A DNA stretch of 64,000 nucleotides from Candidatus Fredericiella danica. GTDB lineage: Bacteria; Chloroflexota; Anaerolineae; Caldilineales; Caldilineaceae. Below, one piece after another: positions 25,635 through 34,900 of this stretch (positions are counted from its first letter, which is position 1; each line of letters starts with the position of its first letter). Position numbers and translations under genes: made by a program. A model generated the notes under the pieces. The model was not told the DNA's origin. It did no database searches and saw only the letters and a list, made by a program, of their open reading frames with translations. Location of the stretch: assembly GCA_016713335.1 (NCBI GenBank), contig JADJPH010000033.1:1-64000 (forward strand), given 5' to 3'.

Positions 25635-27659
25635 CTACTGCGCCGCCGCAGGCGCAACCATCATGTACCCCATCATTTCCAGGTGGAGTGCAGAGCAGAA
25701 TTCCGTGCAGTAGTACGCATAGGTGCCATCGTTGTTGGCCACGAACTTGAAGGTTGCGGTCTCGCCGGGCTCGATGCTCAGGCTCAGATTCTGCCCACCC
25801 AGGTCGAAGCCATGGGTGGCATCGGGCGCCGTCTCAATGTTGGTGATATGCCACGTGACGTTGTCGCCCTTGTTGAGGGTGACATGTTCCGGGGTCAGGT
25901 GCGACCGGATGGAGGTCATGAAGATCTCGACATTGTTGCCGTCGCGCTCGATGCGCTCCTGACCGGGCATGGTCTTGAATTCGGACGGTGACTGCGTGAT
26001 CGGATCCCAGCCAACCTCAGGATAGGTTTCCCAGGCTTTGATCTTGTCGGCCTTGATCATCTGGGCGTAGTGTGGTTCGCCAATCCCCATCGGCATGTCA
26101 TAGATAATATTCATCTGGTCGCTGCCGATGTCGGGCAACTGCTCATTCTGGGGCTTCAGGGGGCAGGTCGGAAGGAAGCGATCCACCGGCCACTTGTTGA
26201 GCGCCACGAGATACTTGCCATCCGGGCTAACGGTGCCGCCCTCAGCGGAGGAGATATGACCGATGTTGTACTGGACGGGCAGTTTCTCGACCAGTTTGTA
26301 ACCGGCAGGATCTTCGCCACCCAACGTCCACTTCGCCACGGCGCTGTCGAGGAAGAGACTGGTGTAACCATTGCCCTTGTCGTCATACTGGGTGTGCAGC
26401 GGCCCGAGACCCAATTCGACCTGGGCCAGCATCACATCGTCAAAGTTCAGGACCGGGATGCCAAACTCATCGGTCGTCCACTTCTTGTCGGCGATCGCCT
26501 TCTGGATCTTGTCGAAGGAGTAGATCGTGACATGGGGATCGAGTTTGCCGGCGACTGTCAGGTACTTGCCGTCGGGGGTAACGTCGACCCCGTGCGGGCT
26601 CTTAGGCTCTGGCGCCAGGAAGAGGATGCCTTCTTCAACGGCGGTCGGGATGCGAATGACGCGCATGCCGTTGATCACTTCGGTCTTGCCCGGTTGCTCA
26701 GCAATTTCGGCGGCCTTCTTCCAGTTGAAAATATGCATGTAATCCGTGTCGCGCTGGCTGACGCCGGCCTCGAAGGGCGGATTGCCTTGTTCAATGCCAC
26801 CGGTGGCCATTTCGCTGTTGAAGCTGTTGCAGAAGGCCCAACCATCGGAGCCGAGTTTGCCCGCGTCGCACAGATCTTGCCAGTAGGGTGGCAGTTCGAT
26901 GCTGAACGAGTTGTCCATGTCGATGCGGCCCTTCTCGCGATCGAATTTGTACATCGTGGCGAGGCCGCGGTACTTCTCTTTGTATTCGCTGATTGGTGCA
27001 TATTCCCAACCAAGCGGGGTGGCGTATTGGCTCGTCTGAATCACATATTCGGTGTTTGGCGGTACGAACGACGAACCGTGATTGCTGATGAGGTTGGGAT
27101 CCTTGACGATCTGCTTGGTTTCGAAGTCGCGCAGATCGATGACGGCGACGCGTGCGCTGGCCTTGTCATTAATGAAGAGGAACTGGCCGTCGTAGTCGCC
27201 GTTTGTTTCACTGAGCGCCGGGTGGTGGGTGTCGCCCATGCGAATCTTGGTGTCATCGACATTGCCGCCATCGAGCACTTCCTCGGTGCCGATGTCGCCG
27301 TAGCCGTACCCTTGCCAGGCTTCAGGCGTAAAGACGGCGATGTTCTTGAGAATGCGCATCGAAGGCACGCCGATGACAACGACATTGCCTGATTGCCCAC
27401 CGGATGAGAAGAGATAGTACTCATCCATCTTGCCGCTGGGCACATAGGTCTTGAGTGCTGCGCGAATGTCCTGGGGCGTCAGGCCGCGCTCGTTGGCCAC
27501 TGCCAGCAGGTCGGCCGGTAAACCGCCGGCTTCGCCAGCTTGCACCTGCACGTTCGCCGGCGCCTGTGTCGGTTCTGGGGTTGGCTCTTCGTCGCTGCAG
27601 GCTGCGAGCAGCCCCAGCGCAAGTGCTGCCAATAGCAAGATAGAAATCAGTCGCTTCAT
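25635..27659 (-). CDS. nosZ: Nitrous oxide reductase, clade II, lipoprotein type
   Basis: NosZ reduces N2O to N2 at the periplasmic face, with electrons entering via CuA and catalysis at CuZ. The 674-residue protein has a Sec lipoprotein signal (LLAAC, Cys at residue 21) instead of a Tat signal, the mark of clade II. The seven-bladed propeller domain contains the His pair of GDTHHPALSETNGDYDG (residues 145-146). The C-terminal cupredoxin domain carries the CuA motif CTEFCSALHLEMMGYM (Cys651, Cys655, His659, Met662) with an upstream His in TWHITNIETAP. All recognisable copper ligands are present and the frame is intact. ATG 27659 has AAGGAG upstream. The cluster downstream encodes its maturation factors; no nosR is seen. 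Confidence 0.97.
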   Translation of the reverse strand: MKRLISILLLAALALGLLAACSDEEPTPEPTQAPANVQVQAGEAGGLPADLLAVANERGLTPQDIRAALKTYVPSGKMDEYYLFSSGGQSGNVVVIGVPSMRILKNIAVFTPEAWQGYGYGDIGTEEVLDGGNVDDTKIRMGDTHHPALSETNGDYDGQFLFINDKASARVAVIDLRDFETKQIVKDPNLISNHGSSFVPPNTEYVIQTSQYATPLGWEYAPISEYKEKYRGLATMYKFDREKGRIDMDNSFSIELPPYWQDLCDAGKLGSDGWAFCNSFNSEMATGGIEQGNPPFEAGVSQRDTDYMHIFNWKKAAEIAEQPGKTEVINGMRVIRIPTAVEEGILFLAPEPKSPHGVDVTPDGKYLTVAGKLDPHVTIYSFDKIQKAIADKKWTTDEFGIPVLNFDDVMLAQVELGLGPLHTQYDDKGNGYTSLFLDSAVAKWTLGGEDPAGYKLVEKLPVQYNIGHISSAEGGTVSPDGKYLVALNKWPVDRFLPTCPLKPQNEQLPDIGSDQMNIIYDMPMGIGEPHYAQMIKADKIKAWETYPEVGWDPITQSPSEFKTMPGQERIERDGNNVEIFMTSIRSHLTPEHVTLNKGDNVTWHITNIETAPDATHGFDLGGQNLSLSIEPGETATFKFVANNDGTYAYYCTEFCSALHLEMMGYMMVAPAAAQ

Positions 27660-27951
27660 GAGTTTTTCTCCTTGTGTTTGGTCGGACTCGAATGAAACCT
27701 GTGGTGTGAGAGGCCGCGATCAATCCAGTGGGGCTTGTTTGCGAACTGGCGAAAACGATCAGAAACGGTAGGGCAATTGCATTTTCTGGGCAGATGTCTT
27801 CGCACAGTGCGCAGAAGGTGCAGCGTTCCGGATGAATCAGCTCGGCTTTTCCGCGCACATTGCCGAGCGCCTGTACCGGACAGATGGCGACGCAGCGTTC
27901 GCACCCGGTGCAGCGTGACGCATAGATGTATGGCAAGGGCGGTTGTTCCAT
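27421..27951 (-). CDS. 2[4Fe-4S] ferredoxin upstream of nosZ (3' end uncertain)
   Basis: The first about 67 residues (from ATG 27951) are a bacterial-type ferredoxin with two cluster motifs, CTGCERCVAICP and CTFCALCEDICP, ending ENAIALPFLIVF. The open frame then runs on without protein-like content and overlaps the first 240 bp of nosZ out of frame, which is not credible for a real gene. The true end is probably near 27740, before nosZ, hidden by a small indel; another frame ends in an ATGA overlap with the nosZ start at 27656. It may hand electrons to the nos system, as the polyferredoxin NosH/NapH-like proteins do elsewhere, or serve maturation. Same strand, directly upstream of nosZ. Confidence 0.7.
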   Translation of the reverse strand: MEQPPLPYIYASRCTGCERCVAICPVQALGNVRGKAELIHPERCTFCALCEDICPENAIALPFLIVFASSQTSPTGLIAASHTTGFIRVRPNTRRKTHEATDFYLAIGSTCAGAARSLQRRRANPRTDTGAGERAGASWRSRRFTGRPAGSGQRARPDAPGHSRSTQDLCAQRQDG

Positions 27952-28101
27952 CAACAAGCTGTCCTTTCTTGAAGCGCCCCCAGTTCTGGCGGGATTGCTG
28001 TCAATAAAAGTAAGGCTCGCAGTGGATGTTTGCAGCGACTAAAGTCTCATCGGGTGCGTTTCAGAGGTAGGGGATCCCATCAAGGTGCGGCAGTGGACAA
28101 A

Positions 28102-28150
28102 CAAAAAACGACGGCTTGGGCAGTTGAGGATCCCAATCCGTCGTTTTTTG
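28102..28150 (-). terminator. Intrinsic terminator after the SH3-domain protein gene
   Basis: CAAAAAACGACGG (28102-28114) and CCGTCGTTTTTTG (28138-28150) pair perfectly. The stem continues inward with TTGGG/CCCAA after one mismatch, leaving a loop of about 11 bases. On the minus strand the hairpin follows the stop at 28171 and ends in a T-run. By symmetry it could also work on the plus strand. The rest of the 27.96-28.17 kb gap, which should hold the nos promoter, shows no further gene. Confidence 0.8.
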
Positions 28151-28170
28151 TTGCGCGTGGGCGCGGGCGT

Positions 28171-29577
28171 CTAGAAGTTCTTGCAGCCGCTCGGCAGTGG
28201 ATGCATGTCGTGTTCGTTCACCCACACCTGCAATCCGTTTGCGGTGACTTGATACCAGCGTTTGCCGTTGACCATCTGGCCTGACTCGGCATTTACCTTC
28301 TGGTTGTTGCCGAAATGTCCTTCCGCCTGGCCAAAGGGATAGTTGTAATACGGGGCGCCGTTTTCCGGCTTGATCGTGCACTGGCCAGGCTTGTAGTTCA
28401 CCGGTCCGCTTGGTGGCGGCGGGGGTGGCGGCGGGGGCGGATTGGAGCCACACGCACTGCTCGACTTGAGGGTGTAGCCCTTGCTCACCTGCTGGCCGTC
28501 GTTGATTGCCACCAATTCATGTGGCTCGTTGACATACGTCGTCGTCTGCATCGGAATGACGACCACGTAATTGGCATTGGGTTGGAGCGATGGATAGGAG
28601 CCGTAGTTGGTGGTTGTGACAACACCTTCGCGGGAAGCGATGTCTTGTAGCGTCACGGTGCCGGGTGACGACGCCGTTCCACCATAATTGCCTACATTGA
28701 CCTCAACGTTGAAGGTCTTGCCACATTGTGGCGTGCCGCCCTGAATGGAGATCCCGTTGGGATGGACAACGCCCGGTGTCTGGTTTGGGGGCGGTGGTGG
28801 CGGCGGCACGGGGGTGGGCAACGGCGCAGGCGGCGATATTTGGGGAATGCCCTGCGTATTGCCGACCACAGTGACAACCGTCGGCGAAACCCATCCGGTT
28901 AGTCCACCCGGCAGCGTGACTTGCAGCCATCCGGAACCGTCGTTGGCGAGACCCACAATCTGCGCCGTCTGGCCGCCGCTCAGTAGACCGACCCAAGGGC
29001 AACTATTGTCGTCGGCAATGTCGCACGCGCGCACCTTGACGGACGAGATTCCCGGACCTGGGGTGACATAGGCCGGTGTATTTGCCGGCATGGCGGTGGG
29101 GCTTGGCGCAGGGGTTGGGGTGACGCCCGTGCCGCCGCTGTGCAGGTTGTTCACGCGAATCGGGCCGGTCTGATAGTTGTTAGCAAGCGTCGGTGCGGTC
29201 ACCGAACCGGTGAACGCCGCAACCCGGATCATATAGAGCCCATCTGGCAGCGCGGTCGTGTCGACATTGGCAAGCACCCCGTTGTCGACTGGCGCAGTCA
29301 CATTGGTCGTCAGCGGGATCCAAGCGGCGTTCTCTGGAATCGTGTAGTCCGGATTGACCGAAATCGCCTCTAGCCGGTAGAACGCCTGGTTGGGGACGTC
29401 GGCTGTGCCAACGATCTGAATCACGCCGTGCACTTCCGTGACGGGCTGCGGCCAGGCAATGTACAGATCCGTGGGTGTCTGCGCAGGCCCCGTCTCCTGC
29501 TGTGCCATGACAAGGGTGGTGGGCATCAGGAAGAGCACAATGACCAGCGTTGCAAGCAATGCACGTTTGAATTTCAT
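28171..29577 (-). CDS. Secreted SH3-domain/Pro-rich cell-surface protein
   Basis: A 468-residue exported protein. It has a signal peptide (residues 1-25, MKFKRALLAT ... VMAQ) and an Ig-like N-terminal domain starting IAWPQPVTEVHGVIQIVGTA. Next come a Thr/Pro linker and a bacterial SH3 domain (about residues 180-235; VGLLSGGQTAQIVGLANDGS then GWLQVTLPGGLTGWVSP). After a poly-proline linker follow a CARDB-like beta domain (about 275-375; FNVEVNVGNYGGTAS), a second poly-proline linker and a C-terminal SH3-like segment with WYQVTANGLQVWV. Cys pairs suggest an oxidised extracellular location. SH3b domains usually bind peptidoglycan or proteins; no catalytic domain is seen. A clear terminator follows the gene. 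Confidence 0.82.
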   Translation of the reverse strand: MKFKRALLATLVIVLFLMPTTLVMAQQETGPAQTPTDLYIAWPQPVTEVHGVIQIVGTADVPNQAFYRLEAISVNPDYTIPENAAWIPLTTNVTAPVDNGVLANVDTTALPDGLYMIRVAAFTGSVTAPTLANNYQTGPIRVNNLHSGGTGVTPTPAPSPTAMPANTPAYVTPGPGISSVKVRACDIADDNSCPWVGLLSGGQTAQIVGLANDGSGWLQVTLPGGLTGWVSPTVVTVVGNTQGIPQISPPAPLPTPVPPPPPPPNQTPGVVHPNGISIQGGTPQCGKTFNVEVNVGNYGGTASSPGTVTLQDIASREGVVTTTNYGSYPSLQPNANYVVVIPMQTTTYVNEPHELVAINDGQQVSKGYTLKSSSACGSNPPPPPPPPPPSGPVNYKPGQCTIKPENGAPYYNYPFGQAEGHFGNNQKVNAESGQMVNGKRWYQVTANGLQVWVNEHDMHPLPSGCKNF

Positions 29578-29658
29578 GCTGTTCTGCCTCCATGAACGTA
29601 GCCATAAGCGAGAAGCGCCGCGCGGAAGCGCGAAAGTCTGGTGGCGCCGGCGTGTTTG

Positions 29659-30664
29659 CTAGCGGGCGCCGCGTCCATTTGCGATGAAGTCGTGCGGATA
29701 GGGCAGTTTCAGGCGACTGACTTCATCCAGACGGCGCAGTTGTTCCGCTGAGAGCATCCAGCCGGTGGCGCCCAGGTTGTCGATGAAGTGCGCCATCGTG
29801 CGGGCGCCGATGATTGGTGCGGTGACGCCGGGCTGCCGCAGCAACCAGTTCAGTGCCACCTGGGCTGGTGTTTTGCCGGTCTCTTCTGCAATCGCAAGGA
29901 GGACGTCGAGGATTGACCAGGTGCGTTCGGTATTATATGCGGTCCAGGATTCACTCCAGCCGCCTTTTTCCGCCGAGTCGATCCGGGTGCCCTCAATGGG
30001 TGCGGCCATGCCGCGGTGATATTTACCGCTAAGCCACCCACCCCGCAGTGGACTCCAGGGAATAATGCCTAAGCCCTCATTCAGACAGACGGGGACGAGT
30101 TCCCATTCGAGTGTGCGATCCAGCAGGTTGTAGAGTGGCTGGAGGCAGGTAAAGGGTTCCCATCCGTGCTGCCGGCTGATATCAACGGCCTTCTGCAACT
30201 GCCAACCGCCGTAGTTGCTTGCGCCAACATAGCGGACCTTCCCGGATTTCACGAGTGCATCTAGCGTGCTCAGGGTCTCTTCCAGGGGGGTGCCGGGGTC
30301 CCAACAATGCACCTGATAGAGATCGATGTAGTCGGTGTCGAGCCGGCGGAGGCTGGCTTCCACGCTGGAGAGAATGTGCTTGCGGCTCAGTCCCACATCG
30401 TTGGGACCATCGCCCATCGGGAAACGAACCTTGGTAGCCAGCACGATGTCGTCGCGGGGTTTGCCTTTTAGCCATCGTCCGACGATTTCTTCGGATGCGC
30501 CGCGTGTAGACATTGGCGGTGTCGATGAAGTTGCCGCCGTTATCGACAAAACTATCCATAATCTGCCAACTGGTTTCTTCGGTGCTTTCGCGGCCAAAGG
30601 TCATCGCGCCCAAACAGAGTTCGCTGACCTTCAGTCCGGTGCGGCCCAGGTATCGATATTCCAT
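29659..30664 (-). CDS. Aldo/keto reductase (one frame break)
   Basis: NAD(P)H-dependent aldo/keto reductase, about 335 residues, starting ATG 30664 (MEYRYLGRTGLKVSELCLG). The catalytic tetrad is visible: Asp and Tyr in FIDTANVY, Lys in VLATKVRF and His in YQVHCWDPG. The cofactor end is PIIGARTMAHFIDNLGA. Just after ANVY, at about 30505-30509, the frame changes; two missing bases would give the family sequence NVYS.GASEEIVGRWL. The residues on both sides are highly conserved, so this is likely an indel error rather than decay. The gene is transcribed alone. Substrate not predictable beyond aldehydes and ketones (YajO/YhdN-like). Confidence 0.87.
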
Positions 30665-31035
30665 TGGATGCTCCTTTTTGTGTGAAATCTATGGAAATTA
30701 TGGTCATGAGGGCTGTATATTTGTGCCAGACGGCATCCATTGTATCAGAAAAGTCACGAGCGGCAATGTACACCAATTTCCGCTAGGGTTGGATCCGATC
30801 CGAAGGACAACAATTCCACGAGTAAGCCGCCTCGCGTAAGCAAAGATTGACAATACCGCAAATTTAGCAGAAACTTGTAACTTGGATTCGAAAAGCGCAA
30901 TTCCAGCGCTGGAAGACCAATTTTGAGCACGACCAAACACAATCAACGTCGCTTCCGCGAACACGCATGCGCAATCAATGGGTGTTTTCGGTGGCCAAGA
31001 ACGAATAACAACCGCCCGTCATTTCAGGAGGACAC
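30665..31035. other. Intergenic region without a gene
   Basis: This 371-bp gap lies between the divergent aldo/keto reductase and coiled-coil operons and must contain both promoters. It is visibly more AT-rich than its surroundings. A TTGACA occurs at 30847-30852 on the plus strand but no acceptable -10 element follows at 16-18 bp. The strong ribosome-binding site AGGAGGA at its right end serves the gene at 31036. No coding frame with protein-like composition is seen. Confidence 0.6.
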
Positions 31036-31914
31036 ATGGGTAACATGGATTGGCTAAACATGCAATGGATTACAACCTACTGGCTGCCATTGCTCCTTTC
31101 GTTGGTGATCGGTTTCATCTTGGGCTGGTTGCTTTTGGGCATCTCGCCGCGCCGCAAAGCCGCTGCCCTGGAAGCGCAGTTGGCCGACCTGGAAGGCAAG
31201 GCGCGCAAGACCGAGCGCGACCTCGGTGATGCCCGCAAGCAGGGCGACACGCTCAAGGCTGCCGTTGCCACATCTGAGACCAAATTGAACGATGTCTCCA
31301 AACAACTCGCGACTGCGCAGGCAGACGTTGCCAAGTTGAATGAAGACAAAGCTGCCGCCGATGCGGATCTGCAGTCGCGCAACATTGAAGCTGCAGACTA
31401 CAAAATGCAACTGGCGCTGCTCCAGGACCAATATGACAAGGCCCGCTCCTCCACCGCCGCCGAGATCGAGAGTCTGCGCTCGCAATTAAGCGCTGCCAAT
31501 GCGCAGGTTGCTGACTTGAGCTCGGCCCGCTCGACGGCAGAGGCTGAATTGAACGCAGTGCGTGGCAACTCGGTGAACGTCATGGAGTCGCTCTCCAATA
31601 AGGATGCGGCGCTAAATGAAGCTTATACCCGTGCCGTCAATCTGCAGCGTGTCCTCGAAGATCGCGAAGCCGCAGTGACCGCCGCCCAGAACGAACTGAG
31701 CAACCTGAAGATCGAGGTCAATGCCCTCAACGCCGTCAAGGCAGAACTTGAGGATCGGTTGCAGCGCGCCCGCGGCGACGTGGCCGGCGAAATGGCCGTG
31801 CTCACCGGCACCATGATCAAAATGAAGGAAGAACAACTGACCAGTGCGAATGCTCGCATTGTTGAGTTGCAGAACGAGATCAACGCCCTCCGGTCCAGCC
31901 AGGCTGCCGGTTAA
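31036..31914 (+). CDS. Membrane-anchored coiled-coil protein
   Basis: A 292-residue protein with one N-terminal transmembrane helix (about residues 14-35, LPLLLSLVIGFILGWLLLGI) and then an almost continuous alpha-helical coiled coil to the end, rich in Ala, Glu, Leu, Lys and Asn in heptad spacing. No globular domain is seen. It shares layout and many segments with the N-terminal 250 residues of the next gene (31945-35757), 30 bp downstream, so the two are probably paralogues made from one transcript. The protein resembles other anchored coiled coils (for example EzrA-like or SMC-like rods) only in general character; I know no named family. Start ATG has AGGAGGA upstream. Confidence 0.78.
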   Translation: MGNMDWLNMQWITTYWLPLLLSLVIGFILGWLLLGISPRRKAAALEAQLADLEGKARKTERDLGDARKQGDTLKAAVATSETKLNDVSKQLATAQADVAKLNEDKAAADADLQSRNIEAADYKMQLALLQDQYDKARSSTAAEIESLRSQLSAANAQVADLSSARSTAEAELNAVRGNSVNVMESLSNKDAALNEAYTRAVNLQRVLEDREAAVTAAQNELSNLKIEVNALNAVKAELEDRLQRARGDVAGEMAVLTGTMIKMKEEQLTSANARIVELQNEINALRSSQAAG

Positions 31915-31944
31915 TTCACGTCCGCTCCTGAGAGGAGGTAGGGT

Positions 31945-34900
31945 ATGGACAACATGCTATTTCTGTACCTGTTGGGCGCGTTCGTGCTTGGCTTCATCAT
32001 TGCCTACTTTGCCGGCCGCGCAGGACTAAAGCGTGCCCTGGAGGAAAGCGAAGCCAATAACCATACGCTCCAGCGCACGGTAGACGAACGAAATCGCAGC
32101 GTCACAAAACTGGAAGACACGACCAAGCAACTGCAGGGCAGCCTGGACAAGGTGAATGCAGATCAAGTTGCCGCAGTTGCCGCGGCCAAGGCCGCGGCCG
32201 AACAGCAGGCGCAGGCCTTTGCAGATGCCAATGACCGTATCGGTGTACTTGAGGGAAATCTGCGAGACGCTGAAGGTGAGCGTCTGCGGCTCACGACTGA
32301 ACTGGGTCACGTCTCAGATGGACTGGCGGGGGCGCGCAGCCGGATCATCGAGCTTGAGGGTAATCTGACCGAATCCTTGGAAACGACCGAGGAATTGTCG
32401 GCAGAGCAAGAGGCGACGCTTGCGCTTGCGGTTGGCGAAGCGGCCGAAATGGAAGTCATGCGCAGGCAGATCGCAGCACTCAAAACTGAGGTTGAGCTGA
32501 CGCAGGCTGCTGCTTCACGACAGTCGCTGCTGGTTGCGTTGCGCCCAATGTTGACACCCGCCAAGGCCGCAGAGTATTCCGCTATGGCGGCCGATCCGGC
32601 GCGTGGTGGCGGCATTGCAGGAACGCGACATGGCAGTCGCCGATGCCCGCAACGAGGCCGAATATCTACGGCGCAGCGTGGGCATTCTGACAGGCGCCGG
32701 CGCCGAATTGGCGAAGACGCTTGAGCAACGCAACGCCGAAAATGAACTGGCGGTGAAACGGTTGGCGGCGATTTCCGCGACCGGCGCCGGTGTCGCGGCC
32801 CTGACGGCAACACGCGAACTGACCGTGGCCGCGCCGGTGGAAACTACCCCCGAGCGCTCCACTGCGGACATCGTTGCGGAAGCAGTGGAACATGAGAATC
32901 AACTGCTCAAGCTGCAGGCCGAACTCGATGAGTTGCAGACCGAGTTGGAGGGCATGACTGCCACCAAGGCGGACCTGGAAGCGCAGCTTGAATCTCGCGA
33001 CGGCGAACTGAGTGACTTGAAGGGTCAGTTGGAAGCCCTGGGCGTCGATCTCGACCAGGCCGCACAGTTCAAGGAAAAGTTAGCGGGCGTGCTGGCGAAG
33101 TTGGCGATTCTAAATACCGAATTGCAGCCCGTCGTTGTCGAAGGCGCACCGGTTGAAGATGCCACGACGCGTGCAGCCGAAATTGCCGTCGAGGTTCCCG
33201 CGACTGCAGACGCCGCCCCTGCAACGGACGAAGCGGCGCCCGCGCTGCCCGAAGTTGCCACACCGGTAGCAGACACGGCCCCCGCAGCCGAAGCGCCTGC
33301 CGAAGCGCCTGCCGAAGCCGGTGAAGATGCCAACCTGCCGCTGGAAGTAACGTCGCTTGCTGCAAGCATCGCCGCTGCACTGGCGTTGCTCAACCGCAAG
33401 AAAGACGAAATTGCGGCGCTGACCGGCGAAAAGGACGAACTCACCGCCGGGATCGATGCGCAGACGCAACTCTATGCATCGACGGCGGACCGGTTGACGC
33501 AGACCGAAGACGAAATGCGCCAGCGCTCCTATCAATATGATGCGCTTGGGCTACGAGCGAGCAGCCTGGAATCCGACCTGGAGATCGCAAACTTCCAGTC
33601 GCTCCAGTACGACGAACAGGTGCGGAAGATTGCCCTGCAACTGCAGGAACTGGCGGCCAGCGCTGCACCGGCAGTTGTCGCGGAGACGCCTGCCGCCGAC
33701 GCTGCAACTGCGCCGGTTGCCGAAACTGCACCGGAAGCGATCGATGCATCCGCCGCCGACGCCTCCGCGCCGGTGGTCGACGCCGCAGCAGCGCCTGCGG
33801 GAGATGCCGCGGTTGCGCCGGTTGCCGAAACTGCACCGGTCGTGACCGATGCACCTGCTGCGGACACCGCGCCTGCGACGCTGCCCCTGCCGGTGCACCG
33901 GCCGAAGTTGCACCGGCAGTGCCAGAGACGCCAGTTGCTACGATCGACCTGCTGACCGGCGCTTACGCCGCGGTCGCCGCGGCGCTCCAGAGCAAGGATG
34001 CGGCGCTTTCTGACACGCCCACGCGACTGGCTACGGTTGAAGCCAACCAGGCTGAACTGGCCAATTCTGAGTTGGATGCCGCCAACGCCCGCCTGGCTGA
34101 ACTTGAGGACGAGATCAACGCCCTCACGGCGCAGAAAGATGAGCTGGAAAGTGGCGCGCAGGAGAAGGACGCAGCGTTGGCCGATGTACAAGCCAGGCTG
34201 GACGCGCTCCAGGCCGAGTATGATGGTCTCAACCAGACCATTGACGAGGTCGACACGCGTCTGAATGGGCTGATCGGTGAATTCGGCACGGCCGATGACG
34301 TCGCTGCCACGGAAGCCGCCCCGGCGGCCGAAGCGGCAGTTGCGGTGGAAGAAGCTGCTCCGGATGCCGAAGCGCCTGTCGCGGATGCTACCGTCGCTGC
34401 GGATGCTACCGTCGCAACGGATGCTGCTGCGCCCGCTGCTGAGGAAGCACCCGTTGAGGGTGAGACCCGCAGCGCCGCCATCGACCCTGGCGCAGGCGCC
34501 GGGGTGTCTGGTGCGCGGGCGAAGGTCGTTGCCAGCGCCGCAGCACTGGCCGCCGTCCTCAAGCGGGGCAAGGATGCGCTGGATAGCGCCAATGCCCGCA
34601 TCGAGGAACTGGAAGCGGATCTGACTGCGGTCAACCAGCAGATTGCCGACCTGCAAGGCGAACTCGAAAGCGCACAGGCTGCTAAGGCGGCGCTGGAAGG
34701 TGATGTGGCCAAGCGTGATGAGGACATCAAAGCGCTCGACCAGCAGATTGCCGACGTGCAGGCGAAGATGGACGAGGCGGAAGCCGCACGCTTGCGGATG
34801 CAGGCGCAGGTCGAGAGTCTGAACAAGGACTTGAGTGACCTGGGGGCGGCCATCGATAGCGACGACGACGAAAGCATTGAGCTGACCGCGCAAAAACTGG

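Noticed and set aside
26070..27392. 440-codon open frame on the plus strand
   Set aside because: It is exactly antisense to nosZ, whose product is unmistakable. Long antisense frames are expected in GC-rich coding DNA, and the translation has no recognisable domain.
27991..28004. FNR/DNR-like site TTGACAGCAATCCC (minus strand) upstream of the ferredoxin-nosZ genes
   Set aside because: It matches the TTGAT-N4-ATCAA consensus at only about seven of ten positions. A real anaerobic control site is plausible but this match is no better than chance.
30704..30964. Minus-strand frame of 86 codons in the 30.7-31.0 kb gap
   Set aside because: No ribosome-binding site, no domain, and composition unlike the neighbouring genes; treated as non-coding.
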